A stretch of DNA of 15,886 nucleotides from Opitutia bacterium UBA4506. Lineage in GTDB: Bacteria; Verrucomicrobiota; Verrucomicrobiia; Opitutales; Puniceicoccaceae. Under the pieces are notes generated by a model. That model was not told the DNA's origin. It was given only the letters and a program-made list of their open reading frames with translations, and did not search any database. This document shows positions 1 to 6,886 of the stretch, piece by piece (the stretch's first letter is position 1; the number at the start of each line of letters is the position of its first letter). The stretch is taken from assembly GCA_002388665.1 (NCBI GenBank), contig DGMY01000014.1, positions 69,173 to 85,058 of the forward strand, in the 5' to 3' direction. Made by a program: the position numbers and the translations under genes.

Positions 1-270
1 AAGCCATGCCCCACCGTGGGTGGGTTGCTTCAGCGCCCACCAATCGAGCCGGCCTGAGGAAGCCTCATCGCAGACGTTCCCCGAGGTCGGTCGGTAGCGT
101 TGTCTTGGCAATGGAGGGCAAGGCTGAAGCCATGCCCCACAGTGGGTGGGTTGCTTTAGCGCCCACCATTCGAACTGGCCTGTGGGAGCCTCATCGCATG
201 CCGTTCCCCGGGGCCGGCCGGTAGCGTTGTCATTGCATATGCGGGCAAGGCTGAAGCCATGCCCCACAGT
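1..270. repeat. Tandem repeat, unit 126-127 bp, two copies plus a 17-bp stub
   Basis: Copy 1 (1-126) and copy 2 (127-253) both start with AAGCCATGCCCCAC and end with GGGCAAGGCTG. By eye they are about 85% identical, with one small indel. A third copy starts at 254 and matches for only 17 bases before the sequence diverges. The array runs off the left edge, so its true copy number is unknown. Each unit contains the inverted pair GGTGGG...CCCACC around an 11-base loop, so each copy can form a hairpin. Copy 1 is a multiple of three, which keeps an open frame through both copies, but I see no sign that it is a real gene. The family is not recognised. Confidence 0.85.
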
Positions 271-443
271 TGCCAGTTTTCGGTTGCCCCGTTGCCCCGT
301 TCTCGAGCCATCTTCGAACTTCAAACTTCCAACTCCCCACCGTCGGAATGGCGGCAAGTTTCCGGGTCCAGATCCCCGGCGAAAATCAGTGTACCGAAAC
401 GGCTGTCTCGACGGTTGCCGGTCGGAGGGTGGAGTTGGCGGAT
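1..443. other. Gene-free stretch left of the GntR gene
   Basis: Apart from the tandem repeat at 1-270, this stretch holds low-complexity text: a short GTTGCCCC tandem near 284-300 and an ACTTC/AACTTCC-rich part near 317-335. Several overlapping short open frames exist, but none gives a recognisable protein. I see no tRNA or clear terminator. It probably lies downstream of both the minus-strand regulator and whatever gene precedes the window. Confidence 0.6.
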
Positions 444-1139
444 TTATGCTGACTTGGAATATGCCTCGATCAGAATATCGCGAAGCGACGACTCGACGTT
501 GGATTTTCCGGTGTAGATGTTTTTTCGCAGGGTTCGTTTCGCCGTTTCCGAGTCTCCCGAGAGGATTGCTGCGAGGATCGCAAGGTGCTGGTTGCTGCTG
601 ATTCGGATCCGTTCCGGGGAGTTGATGTCTTTGACGCGGAGGAACCTCAGGCGTGCGTTGACATCGCGCAGGGTCGTCAAAATTTGCCGATTTCCAAGAG
701 CCTGACAGATCGTGATGTGAAAGTTCTCGTCCCGCCGGCTCCAATCGATGCCGGAGACTACGCTTTCCTCTGAAAAATCCCGGTGCTGACGCCACTCCTC
801 CTCGAGCGGGGTGAAGGCGTTCTCAGGGACTCCTTCCCGTGCGAGGGTTTCTACGACATAACTTTCGAGGGCCAGGCGGAGTTCATAGAACTCTGTCAGT
901 TCATCGACGGTCCATCGTTTTACGGTGCAGCCAAAATTTGGCTTTCGCTCGACGAGGTGGATTTGGCTCAGGCGGCTGAGTGCTTCGCGAACGGGAATAC
1001 GACTGACGTTAAACTCCGCGCAGATTTCATCTTCCTTCAGGTGGTGCCCAGGGAGATACTTCCACGACAGAATCCGTTGCTCGAGACGTTTGAATACAAA
1101 TTCGCTACGACTTTGACGCTCTTTCGAATTATTGCTCAT
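444..1139 (-). CDS. GntR-family transcriptional regulator, FadR/FCD subfamily
   Basis: This is a DNA-binding regulator that probably senses a small metabolite. The product from the ATG at 1139 has 231 residues, normal for FadR-type proteins. The N-terminal winged helix-turn-helix is clear around residues 36-59 (EDEICAEFNVSRIPVREALS). The C-terminal part is an all-helical FCD domain. Of the usual metal or ligand positions, D137 and H141 (DENFH) and H185 (NQHLAIL) are present, but the last histidine appears replaced by N207 (LRKNI), so metal binding may be altered. An upstream TTG at 1181 would add 14 residues; the ATG is preferred because those residues look unrelated to the fold. The gene is divergent from an IclR regulator and a sulfatase across a 152-bp gap, so it may control both directions. 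Its ligand cannot be told from sequence. Confidence 0.93.
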   Translation of the reverse strand: MSNNSKERQSRSEFVFKRLEQRILSWKYLPGHHLKEDEICAEFNVSRIPVREALSRLSQIHLVERKPNFGCTVKRWTVDELTEFYELRLALESYVVETLAREGVPENAFTPLEEEWRQHRDFSEESVVSGIDWSRRDENFHITICQALGNRQILTTLRDVNARLRFLRVKDINSPERIRISSNQHLAILAAILSGDSETAKRTLRKNIYTGKSNVESSLRDILIEAYSKSA

Positions 1140-1291
1140 CAAATTTCGCTTGGTGGGGTGGTAGGTTTTTATAGCGACCAATCGGTAGATGAGGCGAACG
1201 AATTTGTTAGAAAAGTTTGGCCGCTTCCCAGAAGAGTTCGGCTGACACTTTTAGTTGATTAAGTCGCCATAAGTAGACTATTGGTATCTAT

Positions 1292-2023
1292 ATGAAAACC
1301 GAGGAGGTTGCAGACTCGATACTAGACCGCGCGTTTCGGATTCTGGATTACGTGGCGGGGGAATCGCGTCCGGTGGGATTCAGCGAGTTGATGGAGGGTA
1401 CTGGAATCGGTCGTTCGACCGTGGCAAAGATCCTAAGGATTCTCTGTGCGCACGGCATGCTGAGCAAGGGAGAGCAGGGGTATCGTATCGGCAGCAAGGC
1501 TGCTGACTATGCGAGGTCGGAGCGAGCGGGCATTGATTTCTTGGGACGCTATCGCCCGTCGTTGAGCTCTCTCTCCTCCCGGTTCGAGGTAACGGCGATG
1601 TTGTTGCGTGCGAATGCTAGCAACACCGTATGCCTGGACAAGGTAGTGGCCGAGACTGCACCGGCGATGAGAGCGCTGGGCTCCGTAATCGAGGACGATT
1701 TGATTCATCCATGGACTCTCGTTCGTCGGGCCGGAGAAGTTTGTTTGGAGGAGCTGGTTGAATCGATGGTGGAGGCGGCTCCTGTCTCCGTAGTGAAAGG
1801 GCTTGAGATCAACCGCGAGGCGGCTCGTCAGATGTTGACCAGTCACAGTGGCGGGGTCGTCGACGATCTCGGACAAGTATACTCGCATGTGCGCCGAATC
1901 GCTGTGTTGACCGACGTAGCACCATCTGAGGGTGGGGAGGGTATCCTTGTGACTGGTTTCTTTCCGAGCGCTCAGGTGGATGTGGCCGAGCTGGTGAGAG
2001 CCATGCGGGAGGCAGCGAATTAA
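1292..2023 (+). CDS. IclR-family transcriptional regulator
   Basis: The 243-residue product is about the usual IclR length. The N-terminal winged helix spans roughly residues 8-65, with the helix-turn-helix near 30-55 (FSELMEGTGIGRSTVAKILR). The effector domain (about 75-240) is recognisable by order and length but divergent: the small-residue ATALGKA-type motif is replaced by GSVIEDDLIHPWTLVRRAG (152-170), and the end (GEGILVTGFFPSAQVDVAELV) keeps only the general pattern. The start is an ATG with no strong Shine-Dalgarno. The stop is 20 bp before the sulfatase ATG, so the two genes are probably cotranscribed and the protein most likely controls the sulfatase, the GntR gene or itself. IclR proteins often respond to sugar or aromatic acids; the ligand here is unknown. 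Confidence 0.92.
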   Translation: MKTEEVADSILDRAFRILDYVAGESRPVGFSELMEGTGIGRSTVAKILRILCAHGMLSKGEQGYRIGSKAADYARSERAGIDFLGRYRPSLSSLSSRFEVTAMLLRANASNTVCLDKVVAETAPAMRALGSVIEDDLIHPWTLVRRAGEVCLEELVESMVEAAPVSVVKGLEINREAARQMLTSHSGGVVDDLGQVYSHVRRIAVLTDVAPSEGGEGILVTGFFPSAQVDVAELVRAMREAAN

Positions 2024-2043
2024 ATTTGAACTCAAAAGACCGA

Positions 2044-3444
2044 ATGAAAAAACAACCCAACATCATTTTTATACTCATTGATGACCTTGGCTGGACGGAC
2101 CTCTCTTCCTATGGGAGTAGTTTTTACGAGACGCCCAACCTTGATCGGCTTGCCGCCGGTGGAATGCGATTTACGGACGCCTATGCTGCTTGTCCGGTAT
2201 GTTCTCCGACGCGCGCCAGTATTTTGAGTGGGAAGTACCCGGCGCGGCTTGGATTGACCAACTACATTCACGTCAACAACCCAGGGCAGCAGGACCGTGC
2301 GCGGCTCATCGATGCGCCCTATGTCCCGTTTCTGGATACCAAGGAGAAGTCGCTGGCGACTACCTTGCAAGAGAGCGGCTATTCGACCTGGCATGTGGGG
2401 AAGTGGCATTTGGGCGACGAGAAATATTGGCCGGAACAGCACGGATTTGAGGTAAACATAGGCGGGTGCCATCACGGACATCCCAGCGACGGGTACTTTA
2501 GCCCCTGGAACATTCCCAATCTGGAAAACGGTCCAGACGGCGAGTATCTTACGGATCGGTTGACGGATGAAGCGATCGGATTGGTTGCGTCGAAGGATAG
2601 CCGTCCTTTTTTCCTCAACCTTTGGTATTACACCGTGCATACCCCCATTCAAGGGAAGCCCGATCTCGTGGAGAAATATGAGAAAAAGGCGCGTAGTTTG
2701 GGGCTGGATCGAGCGAAGACTTTTGAGGAAGGGGAAGTTTTTCCGAAAAGCGAAAGCGTCAATCGGCGGGTCCGTCGGCGCCTCATTCAGTCGGATCCAG
2801 AGTATGCGGCAATGGTGGAGTGTATGGACACCAATATTGGTAGGCTTCTCGAGGCCGTAGAGGAGAAGGGGGAGTTGGATAACACGATCGTGGTCTTCAC
2901 CTCTGACAACGGAGGGCTCGCTACGGCTGAGGGCTCTCCAACCAGCAACGCTCCTCTCAACGAGGGGAAGGGGTGGATGTATGAAGGGGGGACGCGAGAG
3001 CCGTTGATTGTGAACTGGCCGGGTGTGATTCAGCCGAACACTCTTTGTCGGGAGCCAGTGACGAGCCCGGATTTTTATCCCACGCTGTTGGAACTGGCTG
3101 GGGTCGAGTCGCAGCCGGATCAGCACTGTGATGGAGTGAGCTTTGCGCCCCTGTTAACGGGGGCAGGCGACCTGGATCGGGAAGCGATTTATTGGCACTA
3201 CCCGCACTATGGAAATCAGGGGGGGACTCCCGGAAGTTCCGTTCGAGCGGGGGATTGGAAGCTGATTGAATTCTACGAAGACGGCCGACGGGAGCTGTAC
3301 CACCTGCGCAATGACATCGGGGAAACCGTCGATCTCTCAGGCAGTCGGCCCGATGTCACTCAACGCCTTCATTCCTTGTTGAAGAATTGGCGTGGAGAAA
3401 TGGAAGCTTTGGAGCCGGTATCCAATCCCGACTGGACCTGGTAG
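2044..3444 (+). CDS. Type I (formylglycine-dependent) sulfatase
   Basis: This is an arylsulfatase-type hydrolase that removes sulfate esters, probably from a sulfated carbohydrate. From the ATG at 2044 it has 466 residues, typical for the family. Visible active-site parts are the metal aspartates D13-D14 (IDDLGW), the C-x-P-x-R signature with C53 (CSPTRASILSGK) that is converted to formylglycine, K120 and H122 (HVGKWHLG), H199 (TVHTPIQ), D288-N289 (TSDNGG) and K309 (GKGWMYEGG). The set looks complete, so the enzyme is probably active. The overall text resembles SulfAtlas S1_16-like sulfatases, though I cannot confirm the subfamily. No signal peptide is visible: the catalytic domain starts within the first ten residues. 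An in-frame TTG at 2026 adds only six polar residues. It follows the IclR gene in one likely operon. No anaerobic maturase (anSME) or formylglycine-generating enzyme lies in the window, so the activating enzyme must be encoded elsewhere. Confidence 0.96.
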   Translation: MKKQPNIIFILIDDLGWTDLSSYGSSFYETPNLDRLAAGGMRFTDAYAACPVCSPTRASILSGKYPARLGLTNYIHVNNPGQQDRARLIDAPYVPFLDTKEKSLATTLQESGYSTWHVGKWHLGDEKYWPEQHGFEVNIGGCHHGHPSDGYFSPWNIPNLENGPDGEYLTDRLTDEAIGLVASKDSRPFFLNLWYYTVHTPIQGKPDLVEKYEKKARSLGLDRAKTFEEGEVFPKSESVNRRVRRRLIQSDPEYAAMVECMDTNIGRLLEAVEEKGELDNTIVVFTSDNGGLATAEGSPTSNAPLNEGKGWMYEGGTREPLIVNWPGVIQPNTLCREPVTSPDFYPTLLELAGVESQPDQHCDGVSFAPLLTGAGDLDREAIYWHYPHYGNQGGTPGSSVRAGDWKLIEFYEDGRRELYHLRNDIGETVDLSGSRPDVTQRLHSLLKNWRGEMEALEPVSNPDWTW

Positions 3445-3501
3445 GGGCGATTACGGAAGTGGACCTAACTCGCGGGCAGCTGTCCTAGCGGGCACGCCCG
3501 T

Positions 3502-3539
3502 CCCTGAGCAATTTGCGTGGATATGCTCGTTGCTCAGGG
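3502..3539. repeat. Perfect 10-bp inverted repeat
   Basis: CCCTGAGCAA and TTGCTCAGGG are separated by 18 bases. It lies 57 bp after the sulfatase stop and could end its transcript, although no run of T follows on the plus strand. Confidence 0.55.
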
Positions 3540-3701
3540 GATGGAGTTGCCTGCAGGGGAGGTCTGGAGGCGACGATGAGCGAGCGCTTGATTCGGAATC
3601 AAACGGCGTCCGCTAACTCGAGACCACGACCTGTGACGACCTCCGCGAATGACGCGGAAGAGCACCATCGAAGAGGGTAGAGTCGGATTCCTGACCTGTC
3701 C

Positions 3702-3717
3702 CTGCGGAATCCCGCAG
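3702..3717 (-). terminator. Short hairpin just after lpdA
   Basis: CTGCGG-AATC-CCGCAG is a 6-bp stem with a tetraloop. It begins 7 bases past the lpdA stop codon on the minus strand. There is no T-run, so it may be a Rho-dependent or mRNA 3'-end stabilising element rather than a full intrinsic terminator. Confidence 0.35.
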
Positions 3718-3724
3718 CGGGAGA

Positions 3725-5125
3725 CTAGATATGGATCGCTTCGCCGTACACTGCGGCGGAAGCTTCCATCAGTGCCTCGCTGAGAGTCGGGTGAGCATGA
3801 ATGGTGTCATGAATCTCCTCGGCAGTGGCTTCGACCTTCATGGCCAAACCGTACTCTGCGATCAATTCAGTCGCGTCCGAACCGACGATGTGCGCGCCCA
3901 GGATCTCACCATATTTGCTATCGACCAGTACCTTCACATACCCTTCCGAGTGTGCTGCTGCGACGGCCTTACCCGAAGCGGTAAACGGGAATTTGCCAAC
4001 CTTGTAGTCGACCTTCTCCTCCTTGAGCTTCTGTTCGGTCTTGCCGATGCTGGCGACCTGAGGCTGGCAGTAGGTGCAGCCGGGGAAGAGAGTTACCTTC
4101 TCGGGCTTGTGATCGCTAAACATCCCGCGAACGGCCTGGATCGCCTCGTAGGTAGCCACGTGTGCCAACCATGGCGGTCCAATGATGTCACCTGCGGCGT
4201 AGACGCCTTTCACGCTGGTCTCGTAGTTGTCGTTGGTCTTGATGTAATTCCGGTCCAAGTCGAAGGAAACGCCCTCACCGAGGAGACCCTCAGTGTTGGC
4301 CTGGACTCCGATTGCGACGAGAACCTTCTCGGCCTCGACCTTCTCGGACTTGCTGCCCTTGGTCAGAGTCATGGTCACTTTAGTCTTCGTGGCCTTGATA
4401 TCTTCGACCTTGGTGTCGGTCCGGCAGTCAATCCCCTGTTTCTTAAAGGCGCGGGCTACCGCATCGGATGAATCCGCATCCTCAACAGGAAGAATCTTCG
4501 GGAGCATCTCAACCAGGGTCACCTTCGTGCCGAGCGAGTTGAGGAAGTAGGCAAATTCGGCCCCAATGGCACCGGCACCGATGATGACGATGGATTTGGG
4601 TTGTTCGGTCATGGCCAGCGCATCGCGGGAGGTCATGATACGGTCTCCGTCGTGTTCAACGCCGGGGATCATGCGGGCCTTGCAACCCGTGGCGACCAGG
4701 ATCTTGTCGGCCTGGAGACTCTTGCCCTTGTCGGTTCCCTCAAAAACAACGACTTTGTTCCCTTTGTCGATTCGGGCTTTGCCCTTTACGTAGTCGACCT
4801 TGTTTTTCTTGAAAAGGAATTCGATCCCCTTCGCCATTTGGTCGGCGACATTGCGGGAGCGTTTCATCACCTTGGGGAAATCGATGGTGATCTCACTGGT
4901 AGTGAATCCGAAATCCTCGGAGTGGAGCATGTTTTGGTAGAGCTCTGCACTCTTCAGGAGCGCTTTCGAGGGGATGCATCCCCAATTCAGGCAGGTGCCT
5001 CCAGCGCGTTCCATTTCTACGCAGGCAACTTTCTTGCCGAGCTGACCAGCTTTGATAGCGGCTGCATATCCCGCGGGTCCGCCGCCGATGACAACCAGAT
5101 CATACTTTGTAGTTTCTTTGCTCAT
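3725..5125 (-). CDS. lpdA: Dihydrolipoyl dehydrogenase (E3)
   Basis: This flavoprotein reoxidises dihydrolipoamide with NAD+ in the pyruvate and 2-oxoglutarate dehydrogenase complexes and the glycine cleavage system. The 466-residue length is normal. Visible parts are the FAD-binding GGGPAG at 14-19, the redox disulfide C45/C50 in GGTCLNWGCIPSK, an NAD-binding GAGAIGAEF in the middle domain, the second FAD motif ending in AAGDI, and the C-terminal catalytic H445/E450 pair in HPTLSE. No lipoyl domain is fused to the N terminus. It starts at ATG 5125 with no strong ribosome site. No E1, E2 or gcv gene is nearby, so it is a stand-alone E3 that may serve several complexes. A holin-like membrane gene lies 113 bp upstream on the same strand. 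Confidence 0.97.
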   Translation of the reverse strand: MSKETTKYDLVVIGGGPAGYAAAIKAGQLGKKVACVEMERAGGTCLNWGCIPSKALLKSAELYQNMLHSEDFGFTTSEITIDFPKVMKRSRNVADQMAKGIEFLFKKNKVDYVKGKARIDKGNKVVVFEGTDKGKSLQADKILVATGCKARMIPGVEHDGDRIMTSRDALAMTEQPKSIVIIGAGAIGAEFAYFLNSLGTKVTLVEMLPKILPVEDADSSDAVARAFKKQGIDCRTDTKVEDIKATKTKVTMTLTKGSKSEKVEAEKVLVAIGVQANTEGLLGEGVSFDLDRNYIKTNDNYETSVKGVYAAGDIIGPPWLAHVATYEAIQAVRGMFSDHKPEKVTLFPGCTYCQPQVASIGKTEQKLKEEKVDYKVGKFPFTASGKAVAAAHSEGYVKVLVDSKYGEILGAHIVGSDATELIAEYGLAMKVEATAEEIHDTIHAHPTLSEALMEASAAVYGEAIHI

Positions 5126-5238
5126 GTGTACTCCTAGAATATGTGAAATTGTAAATCAGTCTATCCCGGGTGCAGTTTTCAACGGGAAGCCTGGGAAACG
5201 CAAGGTCATCTGCTGATCAATTCGCGCCGATGCCTCGA

Positions 5239-5700
5239 TTAGATGTCGATGACGTCGTCGTCCTTCTTTGATTTGGAAGGGATCTTTGTGTGGGAAGTGC
5301 CGGAGCGGCCGAACCCGGGTTTTCGAATGACGACCCGCCCGAAATGCTGGTCTCTCTTCCCCGTGATGGTCATGGCGGCAATCGTAAAGATACTCACCCA
5401 CAGCGCCGTCCAAAAGGCTCCTCCCCAGCCGGCGATGATGAACCCGGGAATTATCTTGGAGGTGAGCGCGACTAGGAGCGCGTTGACCACCCATAGTCCA
5501 ATTCCCAGCGTAAGAACGACGAAAGGCAGCATGAGAATGACCAAAACCGGCTTCAATAAGGTGATGATCAGGCTGAGTAGAAGGATCGCAAAGCCGAAGC
5601 TGATGCCGCTGTCGAAGGAAACGGCGTCGGAGGTCCATTGCGCGAATCCGAGACCGAGGGCAACGGCGAGGAGACGGAGGATGAACGGAATTGCGGCCAT
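5239..5700 (-). CDS. Phage-holin-4-like / YvlD-family small membrane protein
   Basis: The 153-residue product is mostly membrane. Hydrophobic segments lie at about 4-20, 33-49, 53-78 and 92-113, followed by a basic and then acidic cytoplasmic tail (KIPSKSKKDDDVIDI). The pattern, with LLKPVLVILMLPFVVLTLGIG in the middle and GGAFWTALWVSI later, fits the superfamily IV phage holin / YvlD group (PF04020), which is common in bacterial chromosomes and usually not phage-derived. Its role is unclear; envelope stress functions are reported for some relatives. The ATG at 5700 is the start: the much longer open frame upstream of it is only the antisense of nadA. It is divergent from nadA across 96 bp. 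Confidence 0.85.
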   Translation of the reverse strand: MAAIPFILRLLAVALGLGFAQWTSDAVSFDSGISFGFAILLLSLIITLLKPVLVILMLPFVVLTLGIGLWVVNALLVALTSKIIPGFIIAGWGGAFWTALWVSIFTIAAMTITGKRDQHFGRVVIRKPGFGRSGTSHTKIPSKSKKDDDVIDI

Positions 5701-5730
5701 GGCTCTAAGCAAAACACAGTTCAATAGGGG

Positions 5731-5757
5731 GAAGGAAGTCCCAATCAGTCTTCCTTC
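5731..5757. repeat. 8-bp inverted repeat between the holin-like gene and nadA
   Basis: GAAGGAAG and CTTCCTTC are separated by 11 bases in the 96-bp divergent promoter region. It may be an operator or a hairpin in the nadA leader. Confidence 0.4.
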
Positions 5758-5761
5758 TGGT

Positions 5762-5775
5762 ATTTTTCGAAAAAT
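5762..5775. promoter_or_regulatory. Perfect 14-bp palindrome upstream of nadA, possible operator
   Basis: ATTTTTCGAAAAAT reads the same on both strands and ends 21 bases before the nadA start codon, in the shared promoter region with the holin-like gene. The position fits repressor binding over a promoter or transcription start. It does not match the NadR, NiaR or NrtR sites I know, so the binding protein is unknown. Chance is possible because it is A+T-rich. Confidence 0.4.
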
Positions 5776-5796
5776 TGTGTTTCGTTTCTCCGTTTC

Positions 5797-6819
5797 ATGA
5801 CAGCGACGCAGACAGACTTTACTCCTTACGTGGTCGAACCCGATACGCGGAGCGAGGGATTGAGTGAGATTCAGCAGGAAATTCTTGAACTGAAAAAGGA
5901 AAAGAATGCGGTCATTCTCGCGCACAACTATCAGATCAATGAGATTCAGGAGGTAGCCGATTATTTGGGCGACTCTCTCGGCCTCGCCTTTCAAGCGGCG
6001 GAGACCGAGGCGGATCAAATTTTGTTCTGTGGGGTGCACTTTATGGCCGAGACTGCGAAGATCGTAAGCCCCAGCCGGAAGGTGCTCCTTCCCGATATGG
6101 ACGCAGGTTGTTCGTTGTCGGACTCCTGTCCGCCAGAGAAACTCGCTGCCTACAAGGAGGAGAACCCGGATGTCTACGTAGTTGCCTACATCAACTGCTC
6201 GGCGGGAGTGAAGGCTTTGTGCGACGTGATTTGCACGAGTGGAAACGCCGCCAAGATCGTCAGTCAGGTGCCGGAAGATCGAGAGATCCTCTTTGTGCCG
6301 GATCAGAACCTCGGGCAGTGGGTCTCCCAGAAGACGGGCCGTCAGATGCGGATGTGGCCGGGTAGCTGCTATGTGCACGTGTTGTTCACGGTACAGTCGA
6401 TCCAGCGGGTAAAAGAAAAATTTCCGGGAGCGCCCGTGGTCGCTCACCCCGAGTGCACCAATGCGGTCCGTTCGGTAGCCGATCATGTTTGCAGCACCGA
6501 GGGGATGGTTCAATTCGCCCGAGAATTTCCAGGAACGGATATTATCGTAGCGACGGAGTCGAGCATGCTGCATCGCTTGCGCCGTGACGTGCCGGAGAAG
6601 CGCTTTATCGCCGCGCCAGCACAGCAGGTGGCCTGTGGGGACTATCGGACGGGAACCGCCGATCGCGGAGCCTGCAACTACTGCCGGTACATGAAGATGA
6701 ACACCATCGAAGGGGTTCGCGATGCGCTCAAGTACGGTAAGCCGGAGATCATCATGGATGAGGAGATCCGGAAACAGGCCTACATTCCTCTGAAGAGAAT
6801 GTTGGATTGGAGCCGTTAG
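5797..6819 (+). CDS. nadA: Quinolinate synthase
   Basis: This enzyme condenses iminoaspartate with dihydroxyacetone phosphate to quinolinate, the second step of de novo NAD synthesis from aspartate, using an oxygen-sensitive [4Fe-4S] cluster. The 340-residue product has the family layout: VILAHNYQ at 39-46, then the likely cluster ligands C105 (DMDAGCSLSDSC), C220 (AHPECTN) and C296 (ACNYCRYMKMNT, where C293 also lies close). PGSCYVH at 188-194 and VATESSMLHRL near 251-261 are further family motifs. The ATG at 5797 is used. nadB and nadC are not adjacent, so the pathway is split on this chromosome. The DUF3108 gene begins 67 bp downstream and may be cotranscribed. Confidence 0.97.
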   Translation: MTATQTDFTPYVVEPDTRSEGLSEIQQEILELKKEKNAVILAHNYQINEIQEVADYLGDSLGLAFQAAETEADQILFCGVHFMAETAKIVSPSRKVLLPDMDAGCSLSDSCPPEKLAAYKEENPDVYVVAYINCSAGVKALCDVICTSGNAAKIVSQVPEDREILFVPDQNLGQWVSQKTGRQMRMWPGSCYVHVLFTVQSIQRVKEKFPGAPVVAHPECTNAVRSVADHVCSTEGMVQFAREFPGTDIIVATESSMLHRLRRDVPEKRFIAAPAQQVACGDYRTGTADRGACNYCRYMKMNTIEGVRDALKYGKPEIIMDEEIRKQAYIPLKRMLDWSR

Positions 6820-6886
6820 TTCGGAGCCTTTTCGATTTTTTCTATCCGTACTCGCAGTTCGGAACATTCTCCATTTACTAGCATAA

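Larger units (their letters stand above)
3445..3724. other. Gene-free stretch with a string of short hairpins
   Basis: No convincing gene was found between the convergent sulfatase and lpdA. The stretch has five short inverted repeats: CGGGC/GCCCG (3489-3500), CCCTGAGCAA/TTGCTCAGGG (3502-3511 with 3530-3539, perfect over 10 bp), TTGATT/AATCAA (3588-3602), TCCGCG/CGCGGA (3642-3658) and CTGCGG/CCGCAG (3702-3717). A 7-bp pair GGAGGTC/GACCTCC (3558-3564 with 3638-3644) encloses the third hairpin, but it shares bases 3642-3644 with the fourth, so those two cannot both form. None has a U-tract. Those near the gene ends may act as transcription stops; the rest is unexplained. Confidence 0.55.

Noticed and set aside
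6..224. Open frame with repeated MPHxGWVAxAPT blocks
   Set aside because: It arises only because the repeat unit is a multiple of three; no protein family or ribosome site supports it.
1..270. CRISPR-like array
   Set aside because: The units are long (126-127 bp), directly abutting and diverged, with no short spacers and no cas genes.
2032..3126. Long minus-strand frame opposite the sulfatase
   Set aside because: It is a shadow of a clear, motif-complete sulfatase gene.
3558..3644. tRNA-like region with a 7-bp end stem and a TTGATTCGGAATCAA arm
   Set aside because: No D-arm pairing and no TTCGANT loop at the right place, so it is not a tRNA.
5239..5700. Prophage remnant suggested by the holin-like domain
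   Set aside because: No other phage gene is nearby; the family is mostly chromosomal.
5701..6867. Long minus-strand open frame upstream of the holin-like gene
   Set aside because: It is the antisense of nadA; the real holin-like protein starts at the ATG at 5700, where the membrane segments begin.
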